IMG/VR virus record: IMGVR_UViG_3300034012_002401
Coordinates: 1-22,021 of that record
Source: a virus
Strand: one strand, 5' to 3'
Length of the DNA: 22,021 nt
Part shown: piece by piece, positions 1-7,534 of the stretch
Numbering within the stretch: position 1 is the stretch's first letter
Layout: every line of letters begins with the position of its first letter
Position numbers and translations under genes: made by a program
Notes under the pieces: generated by a model
Told to the model about the DNA's origin: nothing
The model's input: the letters and a program-made list of their open reading frames with translations, nothing else
Database searches by the model: none

Positions 1-1437
1 AGCATTATCAATAAGAGCTACCTCGTTATACTTAACAGCAGTAACGTAAGCTCTCTTATCCTCTTGCTCCTCAAGCACTCTCAAAGCTTTTGCAGCTCTT
101 ACACCACTAGGAGCTTGACCACGAGACATTGTAAAAATGCCCGATAACTTCTCTAACGTAGATTCTAACTTATTGATGTAATTAAACATCTCTCCATTCA
201 CCGGAGGCATAGATAAAATGCTTGGAACATCATCATTATAGAGAACTACCGTAGAATCATTTACTAACTGATTAATATTTACAGAGCCTTCTCTAGCTGC
301 AATCTTTGGATGCGCCATAAGAACAAAGCTCTTATAAATAAGAGAAGCGCATGCATTAACTTGAAACTGAAGAGGGTAGAGCTGCTGAAAGAATGACATG
401 CCACGAATCTGATCCGGCACTTCAATGTCATTCATGTATACATACGGGATTTTGCCATGCTGATACGGCAAATCAGTATTTTCTAAGATAGCTGTTTTGG
501 TAAACTTAATGTACCTACCCTTATCTAGGAACTCAGAAGAGCGATGAAATAACTCGTACACAATGCACTCGTTTTTCATTTTGCCAATATCAAGCTTTCT
601 ATTAGAGAAGACTTCCATGCCATCATCAGGCTTAATTAAGTCTTCTTTCTCTGGATACTTAGCTTTTACGTAATCAACATTCTCGCTAGACCAGCGAATA
701 CTCCAATCTATGTCATCCCTATTGCGGCAGGGCATATCAAATACATGCCAAGGAGGAACTACCTTGTACTCAACTTCCCCAATACGAATGGCTTTTTGAA
801 TGTATAGAGGCTCTCCCTTTTCAGACAGAACTGGTTGCCCGTCTTTCCCTGTAACTGGAATGCGATACCCCTGAGATTGAGCCTGTACCCAGTCAGGATG
901 TAAATCTCCCTTATTGGGGTTCCAAGTAATCCACAAATAGGCTTCACCAAATATTTTAACTTGACGAACAAACTCTTGGAGGTACTTGTCGATATTATTT
1001 TGATACCAAATGTAATTAAGTACGTCCTTAGCAATCTTTGCGTCATCAGAGTCAGACATCTCTGAGCTAGCTGGATAAATAGCTACTGCTGGACGATACC
1101 GGGTAAGCCTACTTACCCATTGTTCCACAAAGTCATACAAATGGTTAATAACCACCCGAGGAGAACGGCGAGTAAGAATTCCCTGTTTATCAAGCCACTT
1201 ATTTGAGTACCTATCTTGCATGATCCAGTGAATGCCACGGAAAAGCATGAGGTTATCCTGCTGGATTTGAAAGTAGTACCCATAATACTCCTCACACGCT
1301 TCTACGGTTTCCCTAGCCCACTTAAGAAGAGCTTCCTCGTCCGTCAAATCTGGCAATGTCCATAAGGGACTAAAGGTTTTATCTGTGTACTCCAGATCGT
1401 CAAAAGGCGAATTTGATAACGGATTAATAGCACTCAT
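1..1437 (-). CDS. Portal protein (partial, C-terminus off the left edge)
   Basis: The portal forms the dodecameric ring at the capsid vertex through which DNA is packaged and ejected. The reading frame starts at ATG 1437-1435 and stays open for 479 codons to base 1, so the C-terminus is missing. The N-terminal 120 residues contain the run VEQWVSRLTRYRPAVAIYPA followed by a DDAKIAKDVLNYIWYQNN helix and EFVRQVKIFGEAYLWITWNP, an arrangement typical of portals of podovirus/P22-like type. Later segments (RGMSFFQQLYPLQFQVNA and a C-terminal helical part containing RGQAPSGVRAAKAL) also fit that family. Its start overlaps the preceding stop as ATGA, so it is the last visible gene of the late operon, two genes downstream of the terminase. 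The family call is from memory of conserved portal wording, not from a search. Confidence 0.85.
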   Translation of the reverse strand, partial: MSAINPLSNSPFDDLEYTDKTFSPLWTLPDLTDEEALLKWARETVEACEEYYGYYFQIQQDNLMLFRGIHWIMQDRYSNKWLDKQGILTRRSPRVVINHLYDFVEQWVSRLTRYRPAVAIYPASSEMSDSDDAKIAKDVLNYIWYQNNIDKYLQEFVRQVKIFGEAYLWITWNPNKGDLHPDWVQAQSQGYRIPVTGKDGQPVLSEKGEPLYIQKAIRIGEVEYKVVPPWHVFDMPCRNRDDIDWSIRWSSENVDYVKAKYPEKEDLIKPDDGMEVFSNRKLDIGKMKNECIVYELFHRSSEFLDKGRYIKFTKTAILENTDLPYQHGKIPYVYMNDIEVPDQIRGMSFFQQLYPLQFQVNACASLIYKSFVLMAHPKIAAREGSVNINQLVNDSTVVLYNDDVPSILSMPPVNGEMFNYINKLESTLEKLSGIFTMSRGQAPSGVRAAKALRVLEEQEDKRAYVTAVKYNEVALIDNA

Positions 1438-1874
1438 AGGACTTCACCCTTTGCCTTTGCTTTCTCGTATTGTTTTCTAGCTTCATCAATTAATTCTATT
1501 TCATCATCGGAGAGTAGCGGCTTTAAAAACTCAGCCTCTTCGTTTCCAAAAAGGTCTTCAAGCTTTCCTTTTGCTACCGCTTCACTCACTAACTGTTCCT
1601 TAGAAATGAATTTTGGTCTAGCCCCTATGCCTTTTGATAGAATTGAGACTGAAACATTTGAAGCGCTAGCCATCCTAAACGCATTCTCAGCAAGCTTTTT
1701 TGTTACCTTGGCTTCAATAGTAAGCTGCTGGATAAGGCCCATAAGCCTATCAAGCTTTCTCTCGTCAATGCTTTTTGTAACGTAGGTATTATGAACAACC
1801 TTACATTTTCTAAGCTGTAAGTAGAAAAAACTTAAAATTATCGCAATTATACTTATTGAAATGTAATGTCCCAT
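1434..1874 (-). CDS. Small membrane-anchored coiled-coil protein, unknown function
   Basis: I do not recognise this 146-residue protein. Residues 4-21 (YISISIIAIILSFFYLQL) form one N-terminal membrane segment, followed by a basic patch and a long, charged, helix-rich tail. This is the shape of an i-spanin or other anchored phage protein, but nothing shows a specific role. The start overlaps the end of the large terminase by 22 bases and the stop overlaps the portal start by four (ATGA), so it is translationally coupled between two packaging proteins. That position could mean a packaging or head-completion accessory. A spanin role is less likely because the lysis-type genes lie about 3 kb away. 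Confidence 0.7.
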   Translation of the reverse strand: MGHYISISIIAIILSFFYLQLRKCKVVHNTYVTKSIDERKLDRLMGLIQQLTIEAKVTKKLAENAFRMASASNVSVSILSKGIGARPKFISKEQLVSEAVAKGKLEDLFGNEEAEFLKPLLSDDEIELIDEARKQYEKAKAKGEVL

Positions 1875-3328
1875 GGATCCGCATTTATAGAATTAAATAA
1901 AACTTCCTCATCCCAGCCAGTCACTAAATCTAGCTCCCTGCTCTGAGATAGTCCCTCAATGTCCCTTGCTTGTAAGTGGGCCCTCTGGGCCTCTACTCGC
2001 TCAACAAATTTGTAATTAACGTGTCTAAGTATGTACCTAAAGTCATCCAGCAAATGATCTCCATCTTCAGGTAAATCACCCTTTTCGTCAGTTACATAAT
2101 TCTCTACTTCCTTAATAAAATTAATACACCTATCAGAAACATAGAGAGCATCCTCTGCTGCCATGAGGCTTTTAATGAGAGCTATATCATCATCAATAAA
2201 TCTTGTGGTTTTTGCACTTCCTACAAGACTGGCTTTAAAGTTGGTTTGAATTAGCTCTTTCCACCACGCTTCAGCAGAGTCATACCCATTAATCCACCTG
2301 CCATCAAAAAGCTCTTTTTGCTTAGCTTGAATTCGATGCCACATTCTTAGTGGCTCTGTGCTTTTCCTATCTGTCTCGTATATCTCATCAAGAATAAAAA
2401 TTTGAGCTGTATATGGATTATACGCTGCAAACAGAACTGCAAAGCAGGTAGCAGCTCCGGGGTCAGCAAAGGCTATCCACTTCATCTTCTTTTTATCTTT
2501 CTCAAGAGTAGCTGTTAGTACATTGTGTGGCCGCACATGCGTTTCTCTTGACCAGAATGGGAATACTACGCCCTCACCACCAAAGCAGTCTTCTCCGTAA
2601 TATTCGCGTCTTGCAATTGCAGAGTTACCAGAGCGAACTAGCGCATCAATAGTCTTTTGTAGCTCTTCCTTATCGATAGTTGGATTAATGCTGGTAGGAA
2701 ATTGAAGATAGAGCCTAGTCTTATCTCCACCAGCAATTTCTTGTAAAAGCTGTTTTTTAAACTGCATGTAGTAGCAGTCTCTTTTAGGAGGAGTGCCAGT
2801 AATAATAAGAGAGGAGTTTTTAGCCAAAAGATTTGGACGCATTATCTCCAAGTCAAACTCTTGGGAATGACGCTGAAACTCATCGTAGAAAACTAAGTGA
2901 GGCTTAATACCAGCGTGAGCTGCTGTATTTTCGCAGCCATCTACGCAGATAAAGGAACCGTTTTTAAAAACTAAACGAATCTCAGAGTCTTTGGCCTGAT
3001 CGATAAATTCAGGAGGAGGATAATTCTGTAGTCTTCTACTAGCCCAGTAAATTTCTTTTCCTTGCTTACGCTCTGGGCAAATAATGTAAATCTGGGAATT
3101 AGGCTCTAGAATGGCCTTAACAGTCGCAATGTAAAGAACAGACTCGCTTTTCCCAGCATTCCTGCCCCATTGGGACTGAATTATTCTTTTCTTGTCATTA
3201 AAGTAGGCTTTGGCTAGCTGAATTTGCCCTGCGTGTAATGGTCTTTTGTGTACGTTATTAATGCGATCATAAATCGCTGCCATGATATTCCGATGATTTG
3301 ATAATGCCTTTGCTGCATTACTGCTCAT
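1853..3328 (-). CDS. terL: Terminase large subunit (ATPase and nuclease)
   Basis: This is the packaging motor: an N-terminal ATPase drives DNA into the prohead and a C-terminal RNase H-like nuclease cuts the concatemer. With the ATG at 3328 it is 491 residues, a normal size. A Walker A-like loop GRNAGKS lies at residues 55-61 and a Walker B LVFYDE at about 145-150, with the catalytic acid at its end. A serine/threonine motif ITGTPP follows. Nuclease acids are plausible in AFADPGA (about residue 286), GYDSAEAWW and the late DHLLDDFRYI. A longer TTG start at 3349 is possible, but the ATG has AGAGG six bases upstream and overlaps the stop of the upstream gene, so I prefer it. The gene sits directly after the probable small terminase and two genes before the portal, the standard packaging cluster. 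Confidence 0.93.
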   Translation of the reverse strand: MSSNAAKALSNHRNIMAAIYDRINNVHKRPLHAGQIQLAKAYFNDKKRIIQSQWGRNAGKSESVLYIATVKAILEPNSQIYIICPERKQGKEIYWASRRLQNYPPPEFIDQAKDSEIRLVFKNGSFICVDGCENTAAHAGIKPHLVFYDEFQRHSQEFDLEIMRPNLLAKNSSLIITGTPPKRDCYYMQFKKQLLQEIAGGDKTRLYLQFPTSINPTIDKEELQKTIDALVRSGNSAIARREYYGEDCFGGEGVVFPFWSRETHVRPHNVLTATLEKDKKKMKWIAFADPGAATCFAVLFAAYNPYTAQIFILDEIYETDRKSTEPLRMWHRIQAKQKELFDGRWINGYDSAEAWWKELIQTNFKASLVGSAKTTRFIDDDIALIKSLMAAEDALYVSDRCINFIKEVENYVTDEKGDLPEDGDHLLDDFRYILRHVNYKFVERVEAQRAHLQARDIEGLSQSRELDLVTGWDEEVLFNSINADPWDITFQ

Positions 3329-3926
3329 CTGGAACCTCTGGATACTCAAAGACTGGATCTATTTCTTTTAGGTCTTTAAGTATAACGCTGACACTCTGAG
3401 ACGTTGTTTCAGTTATGTGAGTTTTATTGGAAATATTTTGAGTAGACTGACCTGTTTCTAGCCTTAAGATATTGTTTAATTCTGCGGCTACCATTGTTAA
3501 ATCTCGAATCTCTCTGGGAGAGAAGGAGCGTAACCTTTCCTTATCCTCAATAACGCCCTGAACAGCTTCCTTTACGCCTTCTAGGGTAAGTCCTACTATC
3601 TCCTTAATGAGAGGGAGCTTACGCCTATAAACATCCTTTTTAATCTCAGTAATAGCCTTATCTACTTTCTCTTCTATACGGATAAGGTTTGCGTACTTTT
3701 CGATAGTGCGATGGGGAAAGCCTGTAACGCGATGAAAGGCTTCAACAGCCAAGTCTATAGGCATGTGAAGGCGTAGCTCTGGGAATTTCTCAGCAACTAG
3801 CGCCTTAAGATTCTCATCCGTAGCATGGCCTTTCCCGGGCACATACACAGGTTTATGCCAAGGATGCATATTGTTGTAGAACTGCTCAAAGTCTGCTTCT
3901 ACTTTAAGCCTTAGCGGGCCTTCCAC
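3318..3926 (-). CDS. Probable terminase small subunit
   Basis: The 202-residue product lies immediately upstream of the large terminase and overlaps it. This position, the size, and a helix-turn-helix-like stretch at about residues 57-80 (MPIDLAVEAFHRVTGFPHRT) suggest the DNA-recognising small terminase. The central part is a long charged helix, and the C-terminus (residues 165-202) is a polar, threonine/serine-rich tail ending in acidic residues, as in many small terminases. The start is GTG at 3926 with AGAGG nine bases upstream; the first ATG (residue 20) has no ribosome site. Twenty-three bases overlap the upstream gene. The evidence is positional plus a weak motif. A head-tail or regulatory protein is the main alternative. 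Confidence 0.6.
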   Translation of the reverse strand: MEGPLRLKVEADFEQFYNNMHPWHKPVYVPGKGHATDENLKALVAEKFPELRLHMPIDLAVEAFHRVTGFPHRTIEKYANLIRIEEKVDKAITEIKKDVYRRKLPLIKEIVGLTLEGVKEAVQGVIEDKERLRSFSPREIRDLTMVAAELNNILRLETGQSTQNISNKTHITETTSQSVSVILKDLKEIDPVFEYPEVPDEQ

Positions 3927-4176
3927 GTTTTTTAACCTCTAGGACGACTGGTTCTGGAGCTACTTGAGGCTCCTCGAACTTAGTCATTAAATATTGAATT
4001 CCTAAAGGGTCTAGTCCTTTCACTCTATTGAGAACAAACTCTACTTCCATCTCAGATAAGTGCTTGCCTAAGACTGGAAGTAGTTTTTCCTTTGTCATCT
4101 CTTGGCCAAAAGAAACCTGATAAGCTTTAAGTAAGTTATCAAATACTGCGTCTAGCTGTTCTTTTGAGTGCTTCAT
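3904..4176 (-). CDS. Small protein with AT-hook-like C-terminus
   Basis: This 90-residue protein is unrecognised. Its body is mostly helical and charged, and it ends in VKKRGRPAKA. The KRGRPAK core resembles the AT-hook minor-groove binding motif, so DNA binding is a reasonable guess. The motif lies in the last ten residues after a proline/valine-rich linker. The start overlaps the upstream membrane-protein stop as TAATG and the end overlaps the probable small terminase, so it belongs to the packaging part of the late operon. A packaging accessory or nucleoid-like role is possible but not shown. Confidence 0.7.
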   Translation of the reverse strand: MKHSKEQLDAVFDNLLKAYQVSFGQEMTKEKLLPVLGKHLSEMEVEFVLNRVKGLDPLGIQYLMTKFEEPQVAPEPVVLEVKKRGRPAKA

Positions 4177-4391
4177 TAGATCTTTTTTACAACCTGATGG
4201 CCTACGCCAAGAGCAAGTACTACGTGAGCAACAGCAGCTCCAATATTAGCAACGCTAGGGAGCACTAGTGCGGCATTAACAGCATCAAGTGCTAAGGGAG
4301 AGCCAGTTAGTACGTTAGCAAATAAATACCCTAAAATAGTTTTCCAACCATTTAGAGGGCCACCAGCTAGTAAGCCTGTAAGGAACTTCAT
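4176..4391 (-). CDS. Small two-TM membrane protein, candidate holin
   Basis: The product is about 71 residues and almost entirely hydrophobic. One membrane segment lies at about residues 13-32 (GWKTILGYLFANVL) and a second at about 40-65 (ALVLPSVANIGAAVAHVVLALG), with a basic VVKKI C-terminus. Small size, two membrane passes and a charged tail fit a class II holin, which forms the lethal membrane hole that releases or activates the endolysin. An M15 endolysin lies 1.3 kb upstream in the same operon. The start at 4391 has AAAGG six bases before it; a second ATG two codons earlier (4397) overlaps that ribosome site and is less likely. The single-TM protein at 5376-5675 is a competing holin candidate. 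Confidence 0.65.
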   Translation of the reverse strand: MKFLTGLLAGGPLNGWKTILGYLFANVLTGSPLALDAVNAALVLPSVANIGAAVAHVVLALGVGHQVVKKI

Positions 4392-4400
4392 ATGCATCCT

Positions 4401-4709
4401 TTAATTTATATAATTAGCCTCAATTGCATCACTCTTATTGTTTTCAAAGTACTCCAGAACCATTTTAACAACATCCTGCTGAGCAAGTCCTGATACATTA
4501 TCGGTATCAAATACAACGCAGAGATTCCCTGACTTATCAGCAGAGAATAGCGCCCTTCTCATTTCAAACAATTTCTGTGCCCATTCTGGCAAGCTTAATA
4601 CGCAAGCCTCTAAATAATGTTCTAATCCTACTAATTCAGCAGGAACTTCCTCGATAGTTGAATCTGTTTCTGATTGCAAAAGTTCTTTCTCTTTGTCGGA
4701 GGAACCCAT
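4401..4709 (-). CDS. Hypothetical acidic protein
   Basis: This 102-residue protein is not recognised. It begins with a very acidic/polar region (DKEKELLQSETDSTIEEVPAE) and continues as a compact alpha/beta-like part containing GNLCVVFDTDNVSGLAQQDVV, with no membrane segment or signal. The ATG at 4709 has a strong AAAGGACAAGA ribosome site in the recurring AAGGAC form seen at several early genes. It overlaps the 3' end of the secreted-protein gene by 79 bases in another frame, an unusually long overlap for this operon. It precedes the holin-like gene by nine bases. Confidence 0.65.
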   Translation of the reverse strand: MGSSDKEKELLQSETDSTIEEVPAELVGLEHYLEACVLSLPEWAQKLFEMRRALFSADKSGNLCVVFDTDNVSGLAQQDVVKMVLEYFENNKSDAIEANYIN

Positions 4710-5434
4710 TCTTGTCCTTTTTTTAGTCCATTATTACATGGTTGCCATGCAAGCCTAAGGTACTTAGCTTTGGTCTTCTTACGCCACAAGTTTATATTTA
4801 CCTCGGATAAAGATATTCCGTCTAGATCAAGTATATCTCCAGACTTAGTGTCTCCATGCCTTTCGCAAAGAACGCCAGAGACACAAGAGCCCTTTAGTGG
4901 ATTATCTACTAAAATAGCGTTTGGCATATGAAGGTTTGTCAGCATCAGGAGATTCATTCTTGCTGGCTTTGATAAATCGCATTCTAAGCAGGGAGATACT
5001 AGTAGCTGAATATTCCCCTGTCTTTTAGATAGCTGAGCATTTAAAGCGTTAAGTCTAGCCGCATACTTAGAAACAAAGGCTGGATGTAATTTCCTTACCT
5101 GAGAATCTAATTTTGAGCGGGAAACGCCAGCATGGATCTCATGCGGCTCTAGTCTTTTGTTTCTAAGGCCGGGGCTATTAATAACATGAATTCTTAGTAT
5201 GATTTTCTTCTTAAGCCTTAAAAGCCTATCGAGATTAGGGCAACCTTTAGGGTTAAAGGTGTTATCGAGAAAGCCCGTAGCAATAACAGGAGAGCCTTTA
5301 AACTGCTCTCGTAGACCCTTAAAGTTATATTGTGGATGACAGAGCCCTAGGTCGCTAATCCCTTGAATTTCAGCGTTAGCGAGAAATGGGATAAATAGGA
5401 TGCTCAAAAATCCACTCAATAATTTCCTTACCAA
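4631..5434 (-). CDS. Secreted protein of unknown function (TTG start)
   Basis: The 267-residue product begins with MVRKLLSGFLSILFIPFLANA, a basic n-region, hydrophobic core and ANA cleavage-type end, so it should be exported through Sec. The mature part holds an even spread of cysteines (CHPQ, GCPN, CLEC, SCVSGVLC), consistent with a periplasmic disulfide protein. Segments such as IILRIHVINSPGLRNKRL and LLVSPCLECDL alternate like strands of a barrel, so a hydrolase fold is possible, but I see no diagnostic catalytic motif. There is no in-frame ATG near the start. TTG at 5434 has AGGAG six bases upstream, and TTG 5419 has AAGG at the same distance. Its place between the endolysin module and a holin-like gene suggests lysis or envelope modification. 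Confidence 0.7.
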   Translation of the reverse strand: MVRKLLSGFLSILFIPFLANAEIQGISDLGLCHPQYNFKGLREQFKGSPVIATGFLDNTFNPKGCPNLDRLLRLKKKIILRIHVINSPGLRNKRLEPHEIHAGVSRSKLDSQVRKLHPAFVSKYAARLNALNAQLSKRQGNIQLLVSPCLECDLSKPARMNLLMLTNLHMPNAILVDNPLKGSCVSGVLCERHGDTKSGDILDLDGISLSEVNINLWRKKTKAKYLRLAWQPCNNGLKKGQEWVPPTKRKNFCNQKQIQLSRKFLLN

Positions 5435-5675
5435 AGATAACTCCTAGTAGTGTAGCGAACATGAGTACAACCATAAAAATTGGTATTGAGGAGCGATGGA
5501 AATCCATGAAGTCTTGAATGCGTTTACCTAGAGTATCTATAGTTTCTCTGTCTGGAAGCTGGCCTATAGCTAGAGTTTGTCTATCAACAGACTCAGAAAG
5601 CTTGTCAATTGCAGCCTTTAAAAGAGCAACTTCATGCTGTTCGTACCCATTTCTGCTGCCCATCATTTCTTCCAT
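5376..5675 (-). CDS. Single-TM coiled-coil protein, lysis-module candidate (holin or spanin-like)
   Basis: This 99-residue protein starts with a charged, heptad-like helix (about residues 15-58, with ALLKAAIDKLSESVDRQ) and has one strong membrane segment at about 68-87 (IPIFMVVLMFATLLGVIFG), then a short tail. It lies directly downstream of the endolysin, with its start overlapping that gene's last codons. Several ATGs are clustered (5675, 5666, 5663); the last two follow GGAAG. Its 3' end overlaps the start of the secreted protein by 59 bases. The position favours a lysis role, perhaps regulation of the hole or membrane anchoring, but one TM with an N-terminal coiled coil is not diagnostic. 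Confidence 0.65.
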   Translation of the reverse strand: MEEMMGSRNGYEQHEVALLKAAIDKLSESVDRQTLAIGQLPDRETIDTLGKRIQDFMDFHRSSIPIFMVVLMFATLLGVIFGKEIIEWIFEHPIYPISR

Positions 5676-6064
5676 GAGACTTCAGCATTAGTTAGGCTGT
5701 GACGAATATCTACATGAACGAATGTGTCGTATATGCCAATACCTCTAAATACGCCTAGAGAACGAATAGCGCCTAGAAACTGCTCTTGGGATACTTGATA
5801 GCAGGAGATATCAGCAGCAAGTCCCTGCATGTGATAGCTATACTTTTCTCCACCGACAATGGCGTAATTTTCGTGAGGAGAGCGGTATCCACGAAACTTT
5901 AGGCCATTATGATTAACTCTTAGTGGATGCTTAAGCTTAGAGCGTAAGGCTTCTAAGTGGTCTAGGAGAGTAGGAGAGATAAGCAGAATTCCACGAGCGT
6001 ATTGCTCTAGCCCATCAGGGGAAAGTACTTCCTCTGGTGTAAAATATCTCCAACGCCAGCTCAT
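5663..6064 (-). CDS. M15-family peptidoglycan peptidase, endolysin
   Basis: The product is a 133-residue zinc peptidase of the M15 (D-Ala-D-Ala carboxypeptidase-like) type that phages use to cut peptidoglycan peptides at lysis. The signature SYHMQGLAADI at residues 76-86 gives the zinc ligands His78 and Asp85, and HVDIR at 117-121 supplies the second His-x-Asp pair (His117, Asp119). The N-terminus FTPEEVLSPDGL and the FRGYRSPHEN segment also match this group. There is no signal peptide, so release probably depends on a holin; two small membrane proteins downstream are candidates. The ATG overlaps the upstream stop as ATGA. The length is typical for single-domain M15 endolysins. Confidence 0.9.
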   Translation of the reverse strand: MSWRWRYFTPEEVLSPDGLEQYARGILLISPTLLDHLEALRSKLKHPLRVNHNGLKFRGYRSPHENYAIVGGEKYSYHMQGLAADISCYQVSQEQFLGAIRSLGVFRGIGIYDTFVHVDIRHSLTNAEVSWKK

Positions 6065-6234
6065 TTCGGAACAATTTTGCCTAAAGATGTAAGCTTTAAA
6101 AGAGCAGCATCTAATGCCTCTTGAGGTATATTAGAAAGCACTTCGTTAAGTTTGGCTAGCTGCTCTTCTAGCTGAAGCTTTAAGATTAAAAGATTCTGAG
6201 CCTGTTCTTCTGGATTTACGTTAATTTTATACAT
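6061..6234 (-). CDS. Small coiled-coil protein (57 aa)
   Basis: A 57-codon frame opens with ATG 6234 one base after the upstream stop and ends in ATGA overlapping the endolysin start. The translation begins MYKINVNPEEQ and continues as a leucine-rich amphipathic helix (LLILKLQLEEQLAKLNEVL), ending in GKIVPK. An AGAGG lies nine bases upstream. Perfect fit between two coupled genes supports it as real. The shape suggests a coiled-coil oligomer; nothing more can be said. Confidence 0.7.
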   Translation of the reverse strand: MYKINVNPEEQAQNLLILKLQLEEQLAKLNEVLSNIPQEALDAALLKLTSLGKIVPK

Positions 6235-6235
6235 G

Positions 6236-6517
6236 CTACTTATCCTCTCCTAGAACTGTGCCTTGATTGAGAACGTCAGTCTGGGATTGCAATGGCCCCG
6301 GTGTGGCTTGCTGAATTTTGCCTTGCACCAAAGCCAATAGCTTTTGCTGGATTGTATCAATAACAGAATCGCAAGCGCCTTTCTGCTCGGCTGTTGTTTC
6401 TAGGATTAATAGCCCCTTGTACGAAACCTGCTCATACTTCTTTTGATACCAGAAGCCCAGCTCTCTTGAGCACTCTGCAATCTTTTCTAAAAATGCTTGG
6501 TCTTCTTCTAACGCCAT
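6236..6517 (-). CDS. Hypothetical helical protein
   Basis: This 93-residue protein is not recognised. It is mainly helical with a glutamine-rich C-terminal half (KIQQATPGPLQSQTDVLNQG) and no membrane segment. The ATG has AGGAT upstream that also spans the stop of the preceding fibre-like gene, so the two are coupled. Its place between the fibre-like protein and the lysis genes would allow a fibre-assembly or lysis-accessory role, but no motif supports either. Confidence 0.65.
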   Translation of the reverse strand: MALEEDQAFLEKIAECSRELGFWYQKKYEQVSYKGLLILETTAEQKGACDSVIDTIQQKLLALVQGKIQQATPGPLQSQTDVLNQGTVLGEDK

Positions 6518-6520
6518 ATT

Positions 6521-7534
6521 TTATCCTGCGAATCCTAAACTTTGATGATCATCAATTAGTGCGTTGATATTCTTCCTTAAATTCTCATCGTCAGTGATGA
6601 GATTTTTTATCTCGTTCACAAAAGTTGTCATCTCGGCACTTGATGCGAAACCCCAGCCACCAAGTGTGTTAGTTGCTGCTGGTACTGTGGCGGTAGGATT
6701 TGGTACGGTTCTGCTTGCTGTTGCAAATGTCTGGGTATAAGCCGCTGGCCTAGCTACCGGAGTCGCGCCGAAAAAGCCCCATTTATCGGTGGAACTTAAC
6801 CCAAGTTTTGAACCAGTGGTTGAACCCCCAGCAATGTTATATCCATCGGCTAGTGTCAGAGCAGTTGAAGAAAAATCACAAACCTTTACTGAGTTAATAT
6901 AGGTTTCTATTAATGAGCCAGTACCAAGTAAGTAATTAGTGCCTACGCTGGCGTCTCCACCGCCTAAGAGAAGTCTTTTGTTCGTGTTGATTTGGACATC
7001 ACCGGACGAAAGAATAGCCCAGCGTCTTATTGTTGCGGCTCCAGTGTAGGCTGCTGGCTCTTTTGCCCAGACTGAACGGGCGTTAATAATTCCGCCTGTA
7101 ATGACTGCCCCGTTGTCGGTGCATTCGAAAATGTTTTGTAAGTTAGTAGCGTTTGCCGAATGGCTAACAGTATCTTCTAACGTAGCAGTACCTTGGAGCG
7201 CTGTAACTTGCGCTGTGCCTGCATTTTTGACTGCAAGGCTTGCTGTAAACTGACCACCCAACGGGCTTTGAGCAATAGCAGTTCCGTTATGCCTAGCGGT
7301 AAACTGCATAGCGCGCATGATGCCAGTTGAGCCAGTGTGTTCAACTACCGAGCGAATACCGGCAGTTGTTGTGCTGCTGGTTTCGGACATGTCGAGAATA
7401 ATTGTTGAGCTATCAGAAGTCCCTGCTAAACCCACATGGTAGGCAGTAAGATTTGCAGTAGGAATCCGAATTGATGTCGTCGAGGTATTCCCGACATTTA
7501 AAACAGTATCTAAATCAAAGTTATAGAGTGGCAT
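6521..7534 (-). CDS. Phage structural protein, tail-fibre-like
   Basis: The 337-residue product is rich in Thr, Ser, Ala, Gly and Asn, with beta-strand periodicity typical of trimeric fibre or appendage proteins. A segment at about residues 245-275 (STDKWGFFGATPVARPAAYT) is a recurring motif in phage fibre and appendage proteins, near the end of the repetitive shaft. The last 50 residues (EMTTFVNEIKNLITDDENLRKNINALIDDHQS) form a helical tail, perhaps a trimerising end. The longer GTG start at 7543 is less likely: ATG 7534 overlaps the previous stop as TAATG and has GGAG eight bases upstream. With the next upstream gene it forms a two-gene structural pair. It probably acts in host contact, by inference. 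Confidence 0.75.
   Translation of the reverse strand: MPLYNFDLDTVLNVGNTSTTSIRIPTANLTAYHVGLAGTSDSSTIILDMSETSSTTTAGIRSVVEHTGSTGIMRAMQFTARHNGTAIAQSPLGGQFTASLAVKNAGTAQVTALQGTATLEDTVSHSANATNLQNIFECTDNGAVITGGIINARSVWAKEPAAYTGAATIRRWAILSSGDVQINTNKRLLLGGGDASVGTNYLLGTGSLIETYINSVKVCDFSSTALTLADGYNIAGGSTTGSKLGLSSTDKWGFFGATPVARPAAYTQTFATASRTVPNPTATVPAATNTLGGWGFASSAEMTTFVNEIKNLITDDENLRKNINALIDDHQSLGFAG

Noticed and set aside
759-1295. Short minus-strand ORFs inside the portal gene
   Set aside because: They are in other frames; the portal frame is open throughout and has conserved wording.
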